From: Rhodoferax sp.
GTDB lineage: Bacteria; Pseudomonadota; Gammaproteobacteria; Burkholderiales; Burkholderiaceae_C
NCBI RefSeq assembly: GCF_023701345.1
Contig: NZ_JAMPXE010000010.1
Span: 1-43,736, forward strand
Direction of reading: 5' to 3'
Length of the DNA: 43,736 bases
Positions 9,069 to 16,136 of the stretch are shown here, one piece after another. The position numbers and the translations under genes were made by a program. The number at the start of each line of letters is the position of its first letter. Position 1 is the stretch's first letter. The notes beneath the pieces were generated by a model. That model saw only the letters and a program-made list of their open reading frames with translations, ran no database searches and was not told the origin of the DNA.

Positions 9069-9281
9069 CTAGTCGTCCTTCACCTCAGGCGTGTGCCGCT
9101 CCATCAACCAGGCCACGGCCAAAATCAACAAGGCCCACAAAGCCATCAAAGCCGCCGGAAACAGCGGCACACCCAGCACCGTGGTATCCACGTCCCACAG
9201 CCCCAACAGCGGAAAATTCAACAACACCCAGCCGCAGCAAAACAAAGCCACCAGCCGCTGGGTCGTCAAACTATTGGCCAT
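9069..9281 (-). CDS. Small two-helix membrane protein upstream of the sensor kinase
   Basis: A 70-residue protein with two predicted membrane helices (about 9-27 and 38-60) separated by a short loop, ending in a charged tail (MERHTPEVKDD). I do not recognise a named family with certainty; the size and layout resemble the DUF3311-type small proteins found beside sodium:solute symporters. Its stop lies two bases before the kinase ATG, so translational coupling is likely, much as small ORFs precede cbrA in pseudomonads. No clear ribosome-binding site is visible before ATG 9281. A role as a small accessory subunit of the symporter-like domain of the kinase is plausible but is inference. Confidence 0.75.
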   Translation of the reverse strand: MANSLTTQRLVALFCCGWVLLNFPLLGLWDVDTTVLGVPLFPAALMALWALLILAVAWLMERHTPEVKDD

Positions 9282-9312
9282 ACTGAAACGTCAAGAAAGG
9301 TTTTTTTGCACC

Positions 9313-9666
9313 TCAGGCCTTGCCTTTGAGCCAACTGGCATGGGCATGGCGACTGAGCGCAAAGCTCGCAATGAACTTGCACCAGATGGTGCTGCCGGCA
9401 ATGGCGCTCCAGGTGCTGTAGTCCCAGTAGCCCGCCAGCACGGCAACAATCACACACACGATCACGACCCCGGCGACCAGGTTGATCGCCATTTCATAGG
9501 GGGCAAATTTTTCGGGATTGGCGGGCGCCTCGCCGCGCTTGATGCCGACCTCGGAAAAATCACGGTTCACCACGATGCGCCAGGCCCGGCGCAGCCAGAC
9601 AAAGCTGATTGGAAACAGCGCCAAAAACAAAATCCACGTCATCGCGACGCTGATATCAAACACCAT
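9313..9666 (-). CDS. Unrecognised small membrane protein, first gene of signalling operon
   Basis: A 117-residue protein I cannot assign to a family. It has an N-terminal helix (about 4-22), a basic cytoplasmic-looking stretch, a second helix (about 65-85) and a weaker hydrophobic segment near 90-105. ATG 9666 is chosen because GGAG lies seven bases upstream; an in-frame TTG at 9684 lies further from any ribosome-binding site. It sits 31 bp upstream of the 70-residue membrane-protein gene on the same strand and only 24 bp downstream of the terminator-like hairpin that ends the symporter operon. Its position suggests a membrane partner of the kinase or of a symporter; nothing in the sequence shows a catalytic role. 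Confidence 0.7.
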   Translation of the reverse strand: MVFDISVAMTWILFLALFPISFVWLRRAWRIVVNRDFSEVGIKRGEAPANPEKFAPYEMAINLVAGVVIVCVIVAVLAGYWDYSTWSAIAGSTIWCKFIASFALSRHAHASWLKGKA

Positions 9667-9687
9667 TTTCCAACTCCAGTTCAATTA

Positions 9688-9720
9688 AAAAGCCCTGCCA
9701 GCATACCTGACAGGGCTTTT
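9688..9720 (-). terminator. Intrinsic terminator-like hairpin after the VC_2705-type symporter gene
   Basis: The arms AGCCCTG (9691-9697) and CAGGGCT (9711-9717) extend inwards by CAG/CTG across one mismatch, with a CATAC loop. Read on the minus strand, the stem is followed by TTTTT then AATT, a good U-tract; the plus strand also ends in TTTT, so it may work both ways. It lies about 60 bp after the symporter stop and 24 bp before the next ATG. Confidence 0.85.
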
Positions 9721-9778
9721 CTTGTCACCCCGGCCCGCACCCGCGGGCAAGGGAATGACTCAAGCGCTCAAATCAGCT

Positions 9779-11584
9779 TTAGTGGGCACCGTCCACCAGC
9801 TTGGAACCACGCGGCACACGCACCGATTCCACCATGTGCTGAATGTGCTCGGGTGGTTCGGGGGTGACTTTGTCCACAGCGAAAGCCACAGCAAAGTTCA
9901 CCAGCGCGCCAATGGCACCGAAAGCTTCAGGCGTGATGCCGAAGAAGGGGTTGGCGCCACCAATCAGGGGCAGGAAGTCCGTGCCCTTGATGAAGAAGAT
10001 GCCCTTGTGCGCAAACACATAGAACAAGGTCACGAACAGGCCCGCCAGCATACCGGCCATGGCGCCCTCCTTGTTCATTTTCTTGCTGAAAATACCCATC
10101 ATGATCGCAGGGAACAGCGAAGACGCGGCAATACCGAAGGCCAGCGCCACGGTACCGGCGGCAAACCCTGGCGGATTCAGACCCAACCAACCCGAAATCA
10201 CAATCGCCACCGCCATGGCAATCTTGCCTGCCAGCAGTTCGCCCTTCTCGGAAATATCAGGAACAAAAATGTTCTTGATCAGGTCGTGGGATACCGCAGC
10301 AGAAATAGCCATCAGCAAACCCGCCGCCGTGGACAGCGCAGCAGCCAGGCCACCGGCAGCCACCAGACCGATCACCCAGTTGGGCAACAACGCAATTTCA
10401 GGGTTGGCCAACACAATAATGTCAGCGTTCACTGTCAGCTCATTGCCCTTCCAGCCCGCAGCGGTCGCTTTGGCTTTGGCAGCTTCATTCTTGGTTGCGT
10501 CGTTGTAGTACTGGATGCGGCCGTCGCCATTCTTGTCTTCAAACTTCAGCAGACCGGTTTTTTCCCAGCGCTTCATCCAGTCAGGACGGGTTTCGGCCTG
10601 AATGCTGGCTTCTGGTGCGTACAAGTCACCCCCCTTGACCACAGCGGTATTCACGGTGGAATGCAGGTTCAACTTGGCCATGGCCGCCACAGCAGGTGCC
10701 GTGGTGTACAGAATGGCAATGAACACCAGGGCCCAACCGGCGCTGGAACGTGCGTCTTTCACGGTAGGCACCGTGAAGAATCGCATGATGACGTGAGGCA
10801 AGCCCGCGGTACCAATCATCAATGACATGGTGTAGACAAACATGTTCAGTGTGCTACCCGCCGTGGTGGTGGTGTATTTGCCAAAACCCAGGTCAGTCAC
10901 AACGCCGTCCAGCTTGGCCAGCAAAGACATGTCAGTGCCTGTCAGCGTACCACCCAGTCCCAACTGCGGCAGGAAATTGCCGGTGAGTTGCAGCGAGATG
11001 AAGATCGCCGGAATGGTGTACGCCAGAATCAGCACGATGTATTGCGCCACCTGGGTGTAGGTGATGCCCTTCATGCCGCCGAACACGGCGTACAAAAACA
11101 CGATGCCCATACCGACATAAATGCCGACATCGCTTGACACACCCAGGAAACGCGAGAACGCCACACCCACACCGGTCATCTGACCAATGATGTAAGTGAG
11201 AGAGGCGGTCAGCAGGCAGATCACGGCGATCATGCTGGCACCCTTGGAGTAGAAGCGGTCACCAATGAACTGCGGCACGGTGAATTTACCGAACTTGCGC
11301 AGGTACGGTGCCAGCAACATGGCCAGCAGCACATAGCCGCCGGTCCAGCCCATCAGGAACAGGCCGCCGCCATAACCCATGTTGGCGATCAGGCCGGCCA
11401 TGGAGATGAAGGACGCCGCACTCATCCAGTCGGCGCCTGTGGCCATGCCATTGAGCACCGGGTGCACCGAGCCGCCCGCAGAATAAAACTCACTGGTGGT
11501 ACCGGCACGTGCCCAGACGGCAATACCGATGTAGAGCGCAAAGCTCAAGCCCACCATGATGTAGATTGTGGTTTGAAGATCCAT
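9779..11584 (-). CDS. Sodium:solute symporter, VC_2705 subfamily, large subunit
   Basis: A 601-residue polytopic inner-membrane symporter of the SSS family, probably importing acetate or another monocarboxylate with a cation. The start (residues 1-60, with SEFYSAGGSVHPVLNGMATG and DWMSAASFISMAG) and the helix GTAGLPHVIMRFFTVP match the ActP/VC_2705 branch. A soluble insert at about 305-390 interrupts the helices and carries an EF-hand-like loop, D350-K-N352-G-D354-G-R-I, with N361 at the last ligand position. The family pairs with a small DUF4212 subunit, whose gene lies 10 bp upstream here. Transcription runs from the divergent control region at 11856-12168 and ends at the hairpin at 9688-9720. 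Confidence 0.92.
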   Translation of the reverse strand: MDLQTTIYIMVGLSFALYIGIAVWARAGTTSEFYSAGGSVHPVLNGMATGADWMSAASFISMAGLIANMGYGGGLFLMGWTGGYVLLAMLLAPYLRKFGKFTVPQFIGDRFYSKGASMIAVICLLTASLTYIIGQMTGVGVAFSRFLGVSSDVGIYVGMGIVFLYAVFGGMKGITYTQVAQYIVLILAYTIPAIFISLQLTGNFLPQLGLGGTLTGTDMSLLAKLDGVVTDLGFGKYTTTTAGSTLNMFVYTMSLMIGTAGLPHVIMRFFTVPTVKDARSSAGWALVFIAILYTTAPAVAAMAKLNLHSTVNTAVVKGGDLYAPEASIQAETRPDWMKRWEKTGLLKFEDKNGDGRIQYYNDATKNEAAKAKATAAGWKGNELTVNADIIVLANPEIALLPNWVIGLVAAGGLAAALSTAAGLLMAISAAVSHDLIKNIFVPDISEKGELLAGKIAMAVAIVISGWLGLNPPGFAAGTVALAFGIAASSLFPAIMMGIFSKKMNKEGAMAGMLAGLFVTLFYVFAHKGIFFIKGTDFLPLIGGANPFFGITPEAFGAIGALVNFAVAFAVDKVTPEPPEHIQHMVESVRVPRGSKLVDGAH

Positions 11585-11594
11585 GTCTTAGTCC

Positions 11595-11855
11595 TCAGTC
11601 TTCATGAACATCAAACTTGATGTCCAGGTTGTTCATGCGCCAGGCGTAATAGAAAATCTGTATTACGAAGAAGTAAATGGACCCCTGATGGGCAAACCAG
11701 AATCCAACCGGGTAACCACCGAAGTGGAACTGGTTGAAAAAATCAACGAACAAAATGCCCGCCCCGAAAGACACCAAAAACCAGAGGATCAACACATTCC
11801 TCAACAGCTTCAGGGTTTCCTTCCAGTAGGCATGACTACCTAAGTCTTCCTTCAT
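11595..11855 (-). CDS. DUF4212 sodium:solute symporter small subunit
   Basis: An 86-residue two-helix membrane protein of the family described as putative solute:sodium symporter small subunit. Helices span about 20-40 and 53-70; the segments FDFFNQFHFGGYPVGFWFAHQG-like loop and the C-terminal YAWRMNNLDIKFDV are typical. It is thought to form a complex with the VC_2705-type large subunit, encoded 10 bp downstream. ATG 11855 follows TAGGAG at good spacing. Its 5' leader contains the perfect hairpin at 11884-11900. Confidence 0.9.
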   Translation of the reverse strand: MKEDLGSHAYWKETLKLLRNVLILWFLVSFGAGILFVDFFNQFHFGGYPVGFWFAHQGSIYFFVIQIFYYAWRMNNLDIKFDVHED

Positions 11856-11883
11856 GAAATCTCCTAAGTTTTAATAAGACAAA

Positions 11884-11900
11884 GCAGCTCAATGAGCTGC
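11884..11900 (-). promoter_or_regulatory. Perfect 7-bp hairpin in the leader of the DUF4212 gene
   Basis: GCAGCTC and GAGCTGC flank a three-base AAT loop, about 29 bases before the minus-strand ATG. On the minus strand it is followed by TTTGTCTTATT, a poor U-tract, so it is a weak attenuator candidate, an mRNA-stabilising structure or a protein-binding dyad. Which of these applies cannot be told from the sequence. Confidence 0.55.
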
Positions 11901-12079
11901 GCCTTTACAGTGCGCGGTGTGGTCCCGCGCTGATGCAAGGCGGACTATTAAGGCGCTTGCTTACAGTTTTCTTATAAACCCGGCCTCGGCGCACGAAACA
12001 AGGGTAAACACTTAGCGAATAAGGCGGGCTTTTTTTGTTCGCTCCGCTCATAGGCAAATGTGGCTTTTCCCGGACCACC

Positions 12080-12123
12080 GGTAAGCGCGGGGTAAGCGCG
12101 GGGTAAGTGCTTGGTAAGTACCG
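12080..12123 (+). repeat. Four tandem 11-bp direct repeats (GGTAAG core) upstream of DUF485-actP
   Basis: GGTAAG occurs at 12080, 12091, 12102 and 12113, exactly 11 bp apart. The first two units are identical (GGTAAGCGCGG); the third is GGTAAGTGCTT and the fourth GGTAAGTACCG. The array ends 45 bp before the DUF485 start codon, where a promoter or activator site would be expected. The helical-turn spacing puts all four cores on one face of the DNA, as in arrays bound cooperatively by a regulator. No regulator is assigned. Confidence 0.75.
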
Positions 12124-12168
12124 TCCCTTAGCCTCGCCGCTGTCACAACTTATGAGGAGACATAGTTT

Positions 12169-12477
12169 ATGCAAGATGATTTGATACAAAGGGTTGTCAG
12201 CAACCCCCAATACCAGGAGCTCAAGCGCAAGCGAAGCAGCTTTGGCTGGACGCTGACCTGGGCCATGATGATCGTTTACTACGGCTTCATCATGCTGGTG
12301 GCGTTCAACAAGGAATTTCTGTCGCAAAAACTCGGTGCAGGCGTCATGACCATTGGCGTGCCCATTGGTTTTGGCGTGATTGTGTTCACCGTCATCATCA
12401 CCACCATTTACGTCCGTCGCGCCAACCGCGAATACGACGACCTGACTGCCGCCATCACCAAGGCGGTTTTGAAATGA
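12169..12477 (+). CDS. DUF485 membrane protein (YjcH-like)
   Basis: A 102-residue protein of the DUF485 family, with two helices (about 27-45 and 58-82), the typical N-terminal motif [16 protein letters not shown] and a charged C-terminus. The E. coli equivalent yjcH lies between acs and actP, and the family accompanies ActP almost invariably, presumably as a small subunit or assembly partner. ATG 12169 is preceded by GAGGAG. The stop overlaps the actP start as ATGA, so the two are translationally coupled. Confidence 0.93.
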   Translation: MQDDLIQRVVSNPQYQELKRKRSSFGWTLTWAMMIVYYGFIMLVAFNKEFLSQKLGAGVMTIGVPIGFGVIVFTVIITTIYVRRANREYDDLTAAITKAVLK

Positions 12478-14198
12478 CAACTACAAATACAAACAAGCGC
12501 CTGCTCGCGCTGATCTCGCTGCTCGCTGTTTCCGCTGGTGCATTGGCTGCCGGTGCCGATCTGGGTCAGGCTGTCCAACAACCGACCAACTGGACCGCCA
12601 TCGGCATGTTCGCCGCCTTTGTCGTCTTCACGCTGTTCATCACCAAATGGGCAGCCGCCAAGACCAAATCTGCGGCCGACTTCTACACCGCGGGTGGCGG
12701 CATCACCGGTTTCCAGAATGGTCTGGCAATTGCCGGCGACTACATGTCGGCCGCTTCCTTCCTGGGTATTTCCGCCGCCGTGATGGCCAGCGGCTTTGAC
12801 GGCCTGATCTACTCCATCGGCTTCCTGGTGGGCTGGCCTGTGATCACCTTCCTGATGGCCGAGCGCCTGCGTAACCTGGGCAAGTTCACTTTTGCCGACG
12901 TGGCAGCGTTCCGCTTCGAGCAAAAACCTGTGCGTATCTTTGCAGCCTCGGGCACGCTGGTGGTGGTGGCGTTCTATCTGATCGCCCAGATGGTCGGCGC
13001 CGGTCAGCTGATCAAACTGTTGTTTGGTCTTGAGTACTATATGGCGGTGATCATTGTGGGCGCGTTGATGATGGTGTACGTGCTGTTTGGCGGCATGACC
13101 GCCACCACCTGGGTGCAGATCATCAAGGCCTGCCTGCTACTGGGTGGCGCCACCTTCATGTCCTTGTCGGTGTTGTGGCACTTTGGTTTCAGCTTTGAAG
13201 CCATGTTCGCCGGCGCCGTCCAGATCAAGACCGATCTGGCATTGAAAGACGGCAAGATTGCCGAAGTCGCCGCGGCCGCTGGCCAGTCCATCATGGGCCC
13301 GGGCAACTTTGTCAAAGACCCGATCTCGGCGATCAGCTTCGGCATGGCGCTGATGTTCGGTACCGCTGGCTTGCCACACATCCTGATGCGCTTCTTCACG
13401 GTGCCTAGCGCCAAGGCTGCGCGCTCCTCTGTGATGTGGGCCACCGGCTGGATTGGTTACTTTTACCTGTTGACCTTCATCATCGGCTTTGGCGCGATCA
13501 CCTTTGTGCTGACCAACCCAGAGTTCCTGGATGCCAAGGGCGCTCTCAAAGGCGGCGGCAACATGGCGGCTATTCACCTGGCCAACGCCGTGGGCGGCAA
13601 CGTGTTCCTGGGCTTCATCTCGGCGGTGGCCTTTGCGACCATCCTGGCGGTAGTGGCTGGTTTGACGCTGTCTGGTGCATCGGCTGTGTCTCACGACATC
13701 TATGCCACCGTGATCAAAAAGGGCAAGGCCAACAGTGCCGACGAGCTGCGCATCTCGAAAATCACCACCATCTGTCTTGGCATTCTGGCTGTGACACTGG
13801 GCATCGTGTTTGAGAAGCAGAACATCGCGTTCATGGTCTCTCTGGCCTTCGCGATTGCCGCTTCGGCCAACTTCCCTGTGCTGTTCATGTCGGTGCTTTG
13901 GAAAGACTGCACCACCAAGGGCGCCGTGATTGGCGGCTTCCTGGGCCTGATCTCTTCCGTGGCATTGACGGTGGTGTCGCCGTCAGTTTGGGAAGCCACG
14001 CTGGGCAACCCCAAGGGCTCGGCGCTGTTCCCCTACACCTCGCCGGCCCTGTTCTCAATGGCGATTGGTTTCATCGGCATCTGGCTCTTCTCGATACTTG
14101 ATAACAGCGCCCGTGCCAGGCAGGACCGCGCGGGTTTCCTGGCGCAACAAGTGCGTTCGGAGACCGGCATTGGTGCTGACGGCGCGTCAGGACATTGA
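12474..14198 (+). CDS. actP: Cation/acetate symporter ActP
   Basis: A 574-residue sodium:solute symporter of the ActP branch, importing acetate and related short carboxylates with a cation. The N-terminus (to about residue 25, ending ALAAGA) resembles the cleavable signal peptide of E. coli ActP, followed by about 13 membrane helices. Diagnostic stretches are [49 protein letters not shown] and [21 protein letters not shown] loop at about 250-285 is typical for the family. It overlaps the DUF485 gene by four bases and ends in an intrinsic terminator. No acs gene is present in this window. Confidence 0.95.
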   Translation: MTTTNTNKRLLALISLLAVSAGALAAGADLGQAVQQPTNWTAIGMFAAFVVFTLFITKWAAAKTKSAADFYTAGGGITGFQNGLAIAGDYMSAASFLGISAAVMASGFDGLIYSIGFLVGWPVITFLMAERLRNLGKFTFADVAAFRFEQKPVRIFAASGTLVVVAFYLIAQMVGAGQLIKLLFGLEYYMAVIIVGALMMVYVLFGGMTATTWVQIIKACLLLGGATFMSLSVLWHFGFSFEAMFAGAVQIKTDLALKDGKIAEVAAAAGQSIMGPGNFVKDPISAISFGMALMFGTAGLPHILMRFFTVPSAKAARSSVMWATGWIGYFYLLTFIIGFGAITFVLTNPEFLDAKGALKGGGNMAAIHLANAVGGNVFLGFISAVAFATILAVVAGLTLSGASAVSHDIYATVIKKGKANSADELRISKITTICLGILAVTLGIVFEKQNIAFMVSLAFAIAASANFPVLFMSVLWKDCTTKGAVIGGFLGLISSVALTVVSPSVWEATLGNPKGSALFPYTSPALFSMAIGFIGIWLFSILDNSARARQDRAGFLAQQVRSETGIGADGASGH

Positions 14199-14250
14199 TG
14201 TAAACAGCGTGTATCGCTGCCCCTGCGGGTGGCGATGCGATAAGCTCAAG

Positions 14251-14283
14251 GGGCTGCAGGCAAGGTGTCTGCAGCCCTTTTTT
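14251..14283 (+). terminator. Intrinsic terminator after actP
   Basis: A perfect 9-bp stem, GGGCTGCAG (14251-14259) with CTGCAGCCC (14269-14277) around a 9-base loop, runs straight into six T residues. It ends 17 bp before the next start codon, so the following gene either has read-through expression or a promoter inside this short gap. Confidence 0.93.
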
Positions 14284-14300
14284 ATCTTCAGAAGGTGATC

Positions 14301-16121
14301 GTGTCCGACGACTTTGCATTCGATACAGCACCCTTTAACGAACTCACCTCGACCGAGCGAACGCTGTTGCAGGAACTTGCGCTAACGACCCGCCATCGAC
14401 CAGGTGCGGCAATTCTGTTGCCCCATACTGACCACCCGCAGTTCTTGTGGGTGATGCACAGCGGCCATGTGCAGCAGGAAGACATGGGGCAAGTCCATGT
14501 TTTGGGTGCTGGCGAATCATTCAATTGGCGCGGGTTGCTTACCGGACACAACCAGGCCACCGTGACGGCCCTTGATGAGGTGCAGTTATGGCAGCTGCCC
14601 AAAGAAACCCTGATGCACTTGCTGGCCGACAATGCCCGCTTCAGCGCCAAAGTGTTCAGTGAGGTCGCCGGCCATCTCGCAGACGACCAGGGGATGGACC
14701 AGCACCGTGAATTGCTGTCACTGATGCTGGTGCGCGTCAGGGATGCCTACCTGCAAAAGCCTTTTTATGTGGACGGCCGGCTTGATCTGGTGTCGGTTTG
14801 CCGCCTGCTGTCCGAGCACAAAACAGGCAATGCGCTGGTTCGCGATGAGAAGGATGGCGTTGAGCGCATCGGCATGTTCACCACCACCGACCTGCGCGAT
14901 GCCCTGCTGCAGCCGACGCCGCCGGCACAACTGGCGGTGCGCGAGGTGGCCCGCTTTGACCTGGTCACCGTCGCCCCGGAAGCCGAGCTCTTTGATGCGC
15001 TGCTGATCATGCTGCGGCACCGGGTGCACCGGGTGCTGGTGAAAGATGGCGACACCATCGTGGGTGTGCTGAGCCAGCTCGACCTGATGAGCTTCATGTC
15101 GAACCACTCGCACCTGATCACGCTGCAGGTGGAGCAGGCCCACAGCGTGGCCGAACTGCAAGTGGCGGCCCTGCAAGTGGACGACACCATCAAACTGCTG
15201 CAACGTGGCGGTATGCGCATCGAGATCATCTCCAGGCTGGTCAGTGAGCTCAACAGCCAGATATTCGCCCGCCTGTGGGCATTGCTGGCACCGCCCGAAC
15301 TGGTACAAAACAGTTGCCTGCTGGTGATGGGCAGCGAGGGTCGCAGCGAGCAAATTCTGAAAACCGACCAGGACAATGCGCTGCTGCTGCGCGACGGCTA
15401 CCAACACCCTGATTTGTCCGGGGTCACCCGACAGTTCAGTGCCGCGTTGCTGGACTTTGGTTACCCGCCCTGCCCCGGTAACATCATGGTGACCAATCCG
15501 ATGTGGTGTCAAAACCTTGGCGCCTTCAGGCAGACCATTGGCCAGTGGCTGTATGGTGCTGACCCCGAAGGCCAGATGCATCTGGCCATTTTCATGGATG
15601 CCCGCGCCGTCGCAGGTGATGCCGCGCTGTTGCTGAACGCGCGCGACTTCGCGCTCACCATGGCCATTGGCAGCGATACCTTTATCAGCCGTCTGGCCAG
15701 TGCCATTGACCAATTCCAGGAACCCGGCAACGCCTGGTGGAACCGTTTGCCCTTGCTGCAAAGCCGCGAGGCTGAAACTTTTGACCTGAAGAAAATCGGC
15801 AGCTTCCCGATCGTGCATGGCGCGCGCGCACTGGCGCTGGAATACCGCCTGGAAGCCCTAGGCACGGTGGATCGATTGCAGGTTTTGGCCAATCTCCAGA
15901 TCCTGCCCGCCACACTGGTGCGCGACCTGGTTGAGACGCTGCACATGCTGATGACGCTCAAGCTGCGCAACAATCTGCGCCAACGCGCACTGGGGCAAGC
16001 CATCAGCAACCAGGTTGAGCTGAACAGCCTGGGCACCCTGGAGCGGGACCAGCTCACCGATGCCCTGGGCATCATCCGTCAGTTCAAGCAATTTTTACGA
16101 CGCCACTATCACCTGGAGTAG
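14301..16121 (+). CDS. cNMP-binding / CBS pair / DUF294 nucleotidyltransferase-like protein (copy 2)
   Basis: A 606-residue paralogue of the protein encoded at 1897-3774. Order: cNMP-like roll (about 10-125), CBS pair (about 150-268), DUF294 nucleotidyltransferase with G344-S345 and D356-x-D358, and the DUF294 C-terminal domain (about 440-600). The start is GTG 14301, with GAAGG five bases upstream. A longer frame reaches back to 14265, but that would start inside the actP terminator. Such proteins are frequent neighbours of acetate permease genes and are presumed to regulate uptake or activation according to nucleotide signals; no target is proven here. It converges with selD, 15 bp away. 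Confidence 0.88.
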   Translation: MSDDFAFDTAPFNELTSTERTLLQELALTTRHRPGAAILLPHTDHPQFLWVMHSGHVQQEDMGQVHVLGAGESFNWRGLLTGHNQATVTALDEVQLWQLPKETLMHLLADNARFSAKVFSEVAGHLADDQGMDQHRELLSLMLVRVRDAYLQKPFYVDGRLDLVSVCRLLSEHKTGNALVRDEKDGVERIGMFTTTDLRDALLQPTPPAQLAVREVARFDLVTVAPEAELFDALLIMLRHRVHRVLVKDGDTIVGVLSQLDLMSFMSNHSHLITLQVEQAHSVAELQVAALQVDDTIKLLQRGGMRIEIISRLVSELNSQIFARLWALLAPPELVQNSCLLVMGSEGRSEQILKTDQDNALLLRDGYQHPDLSGVTRQFSAALLDFGYPPCPGNIMVTNPMWCQNLGAFRQTIGQWLYGADPEGQMHLAIFMDARAVAGDAALLLNARDFALTMAIGSDTFISRLASAIDQFQEPGNAWWNRLPLLQSREAETFDLKKIGSFPIVHGARALALEYRLEALGTVDRLQVLANLQILPATLVRDLVETLHMLMTLKLRNNLRQRALGQAISNQVELNSLGTLERDQLTDALGIIRQFKQFLRRHYHLE

Positions 16122-16136
16122 CGACCCCAGAACTGA

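Larger units (their letters stand above)
11856..12168. promoter_or_regulatory. Divergent control region between the two symporter operons
   Basis: A 313-bp non-coding stretch from which the DUF4212-symporter operon (minus) and the DUF485-actP operon (plus) are transcribed in opposite directions. It holds a perfect hairpin near the minus-strand gene and four 11-bp direct repeats near the plus-strand gene. An open frame covers it on the minus strand, but it runs into the DUF485 gene and looks non-coding. I could not place convincing -35/-10 or sigma-54 elements by eye. Confidence 0.7.

Noticed and set aside
11997-12048. GGCGGGC followed by seven T as a possible terminator
   Set aside because: Only the right arm of a typical stem is present; the wider AGCGAA/TTCGCT pairing is too loose to rely on.
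11905-12480. 191-codon minus-strand frame across the divergent control region and DUF485 gene
   Set aside because: It runs antisense through the clearly recognised DUF485 gene, has no family resemblance and overlaps the repeat array.
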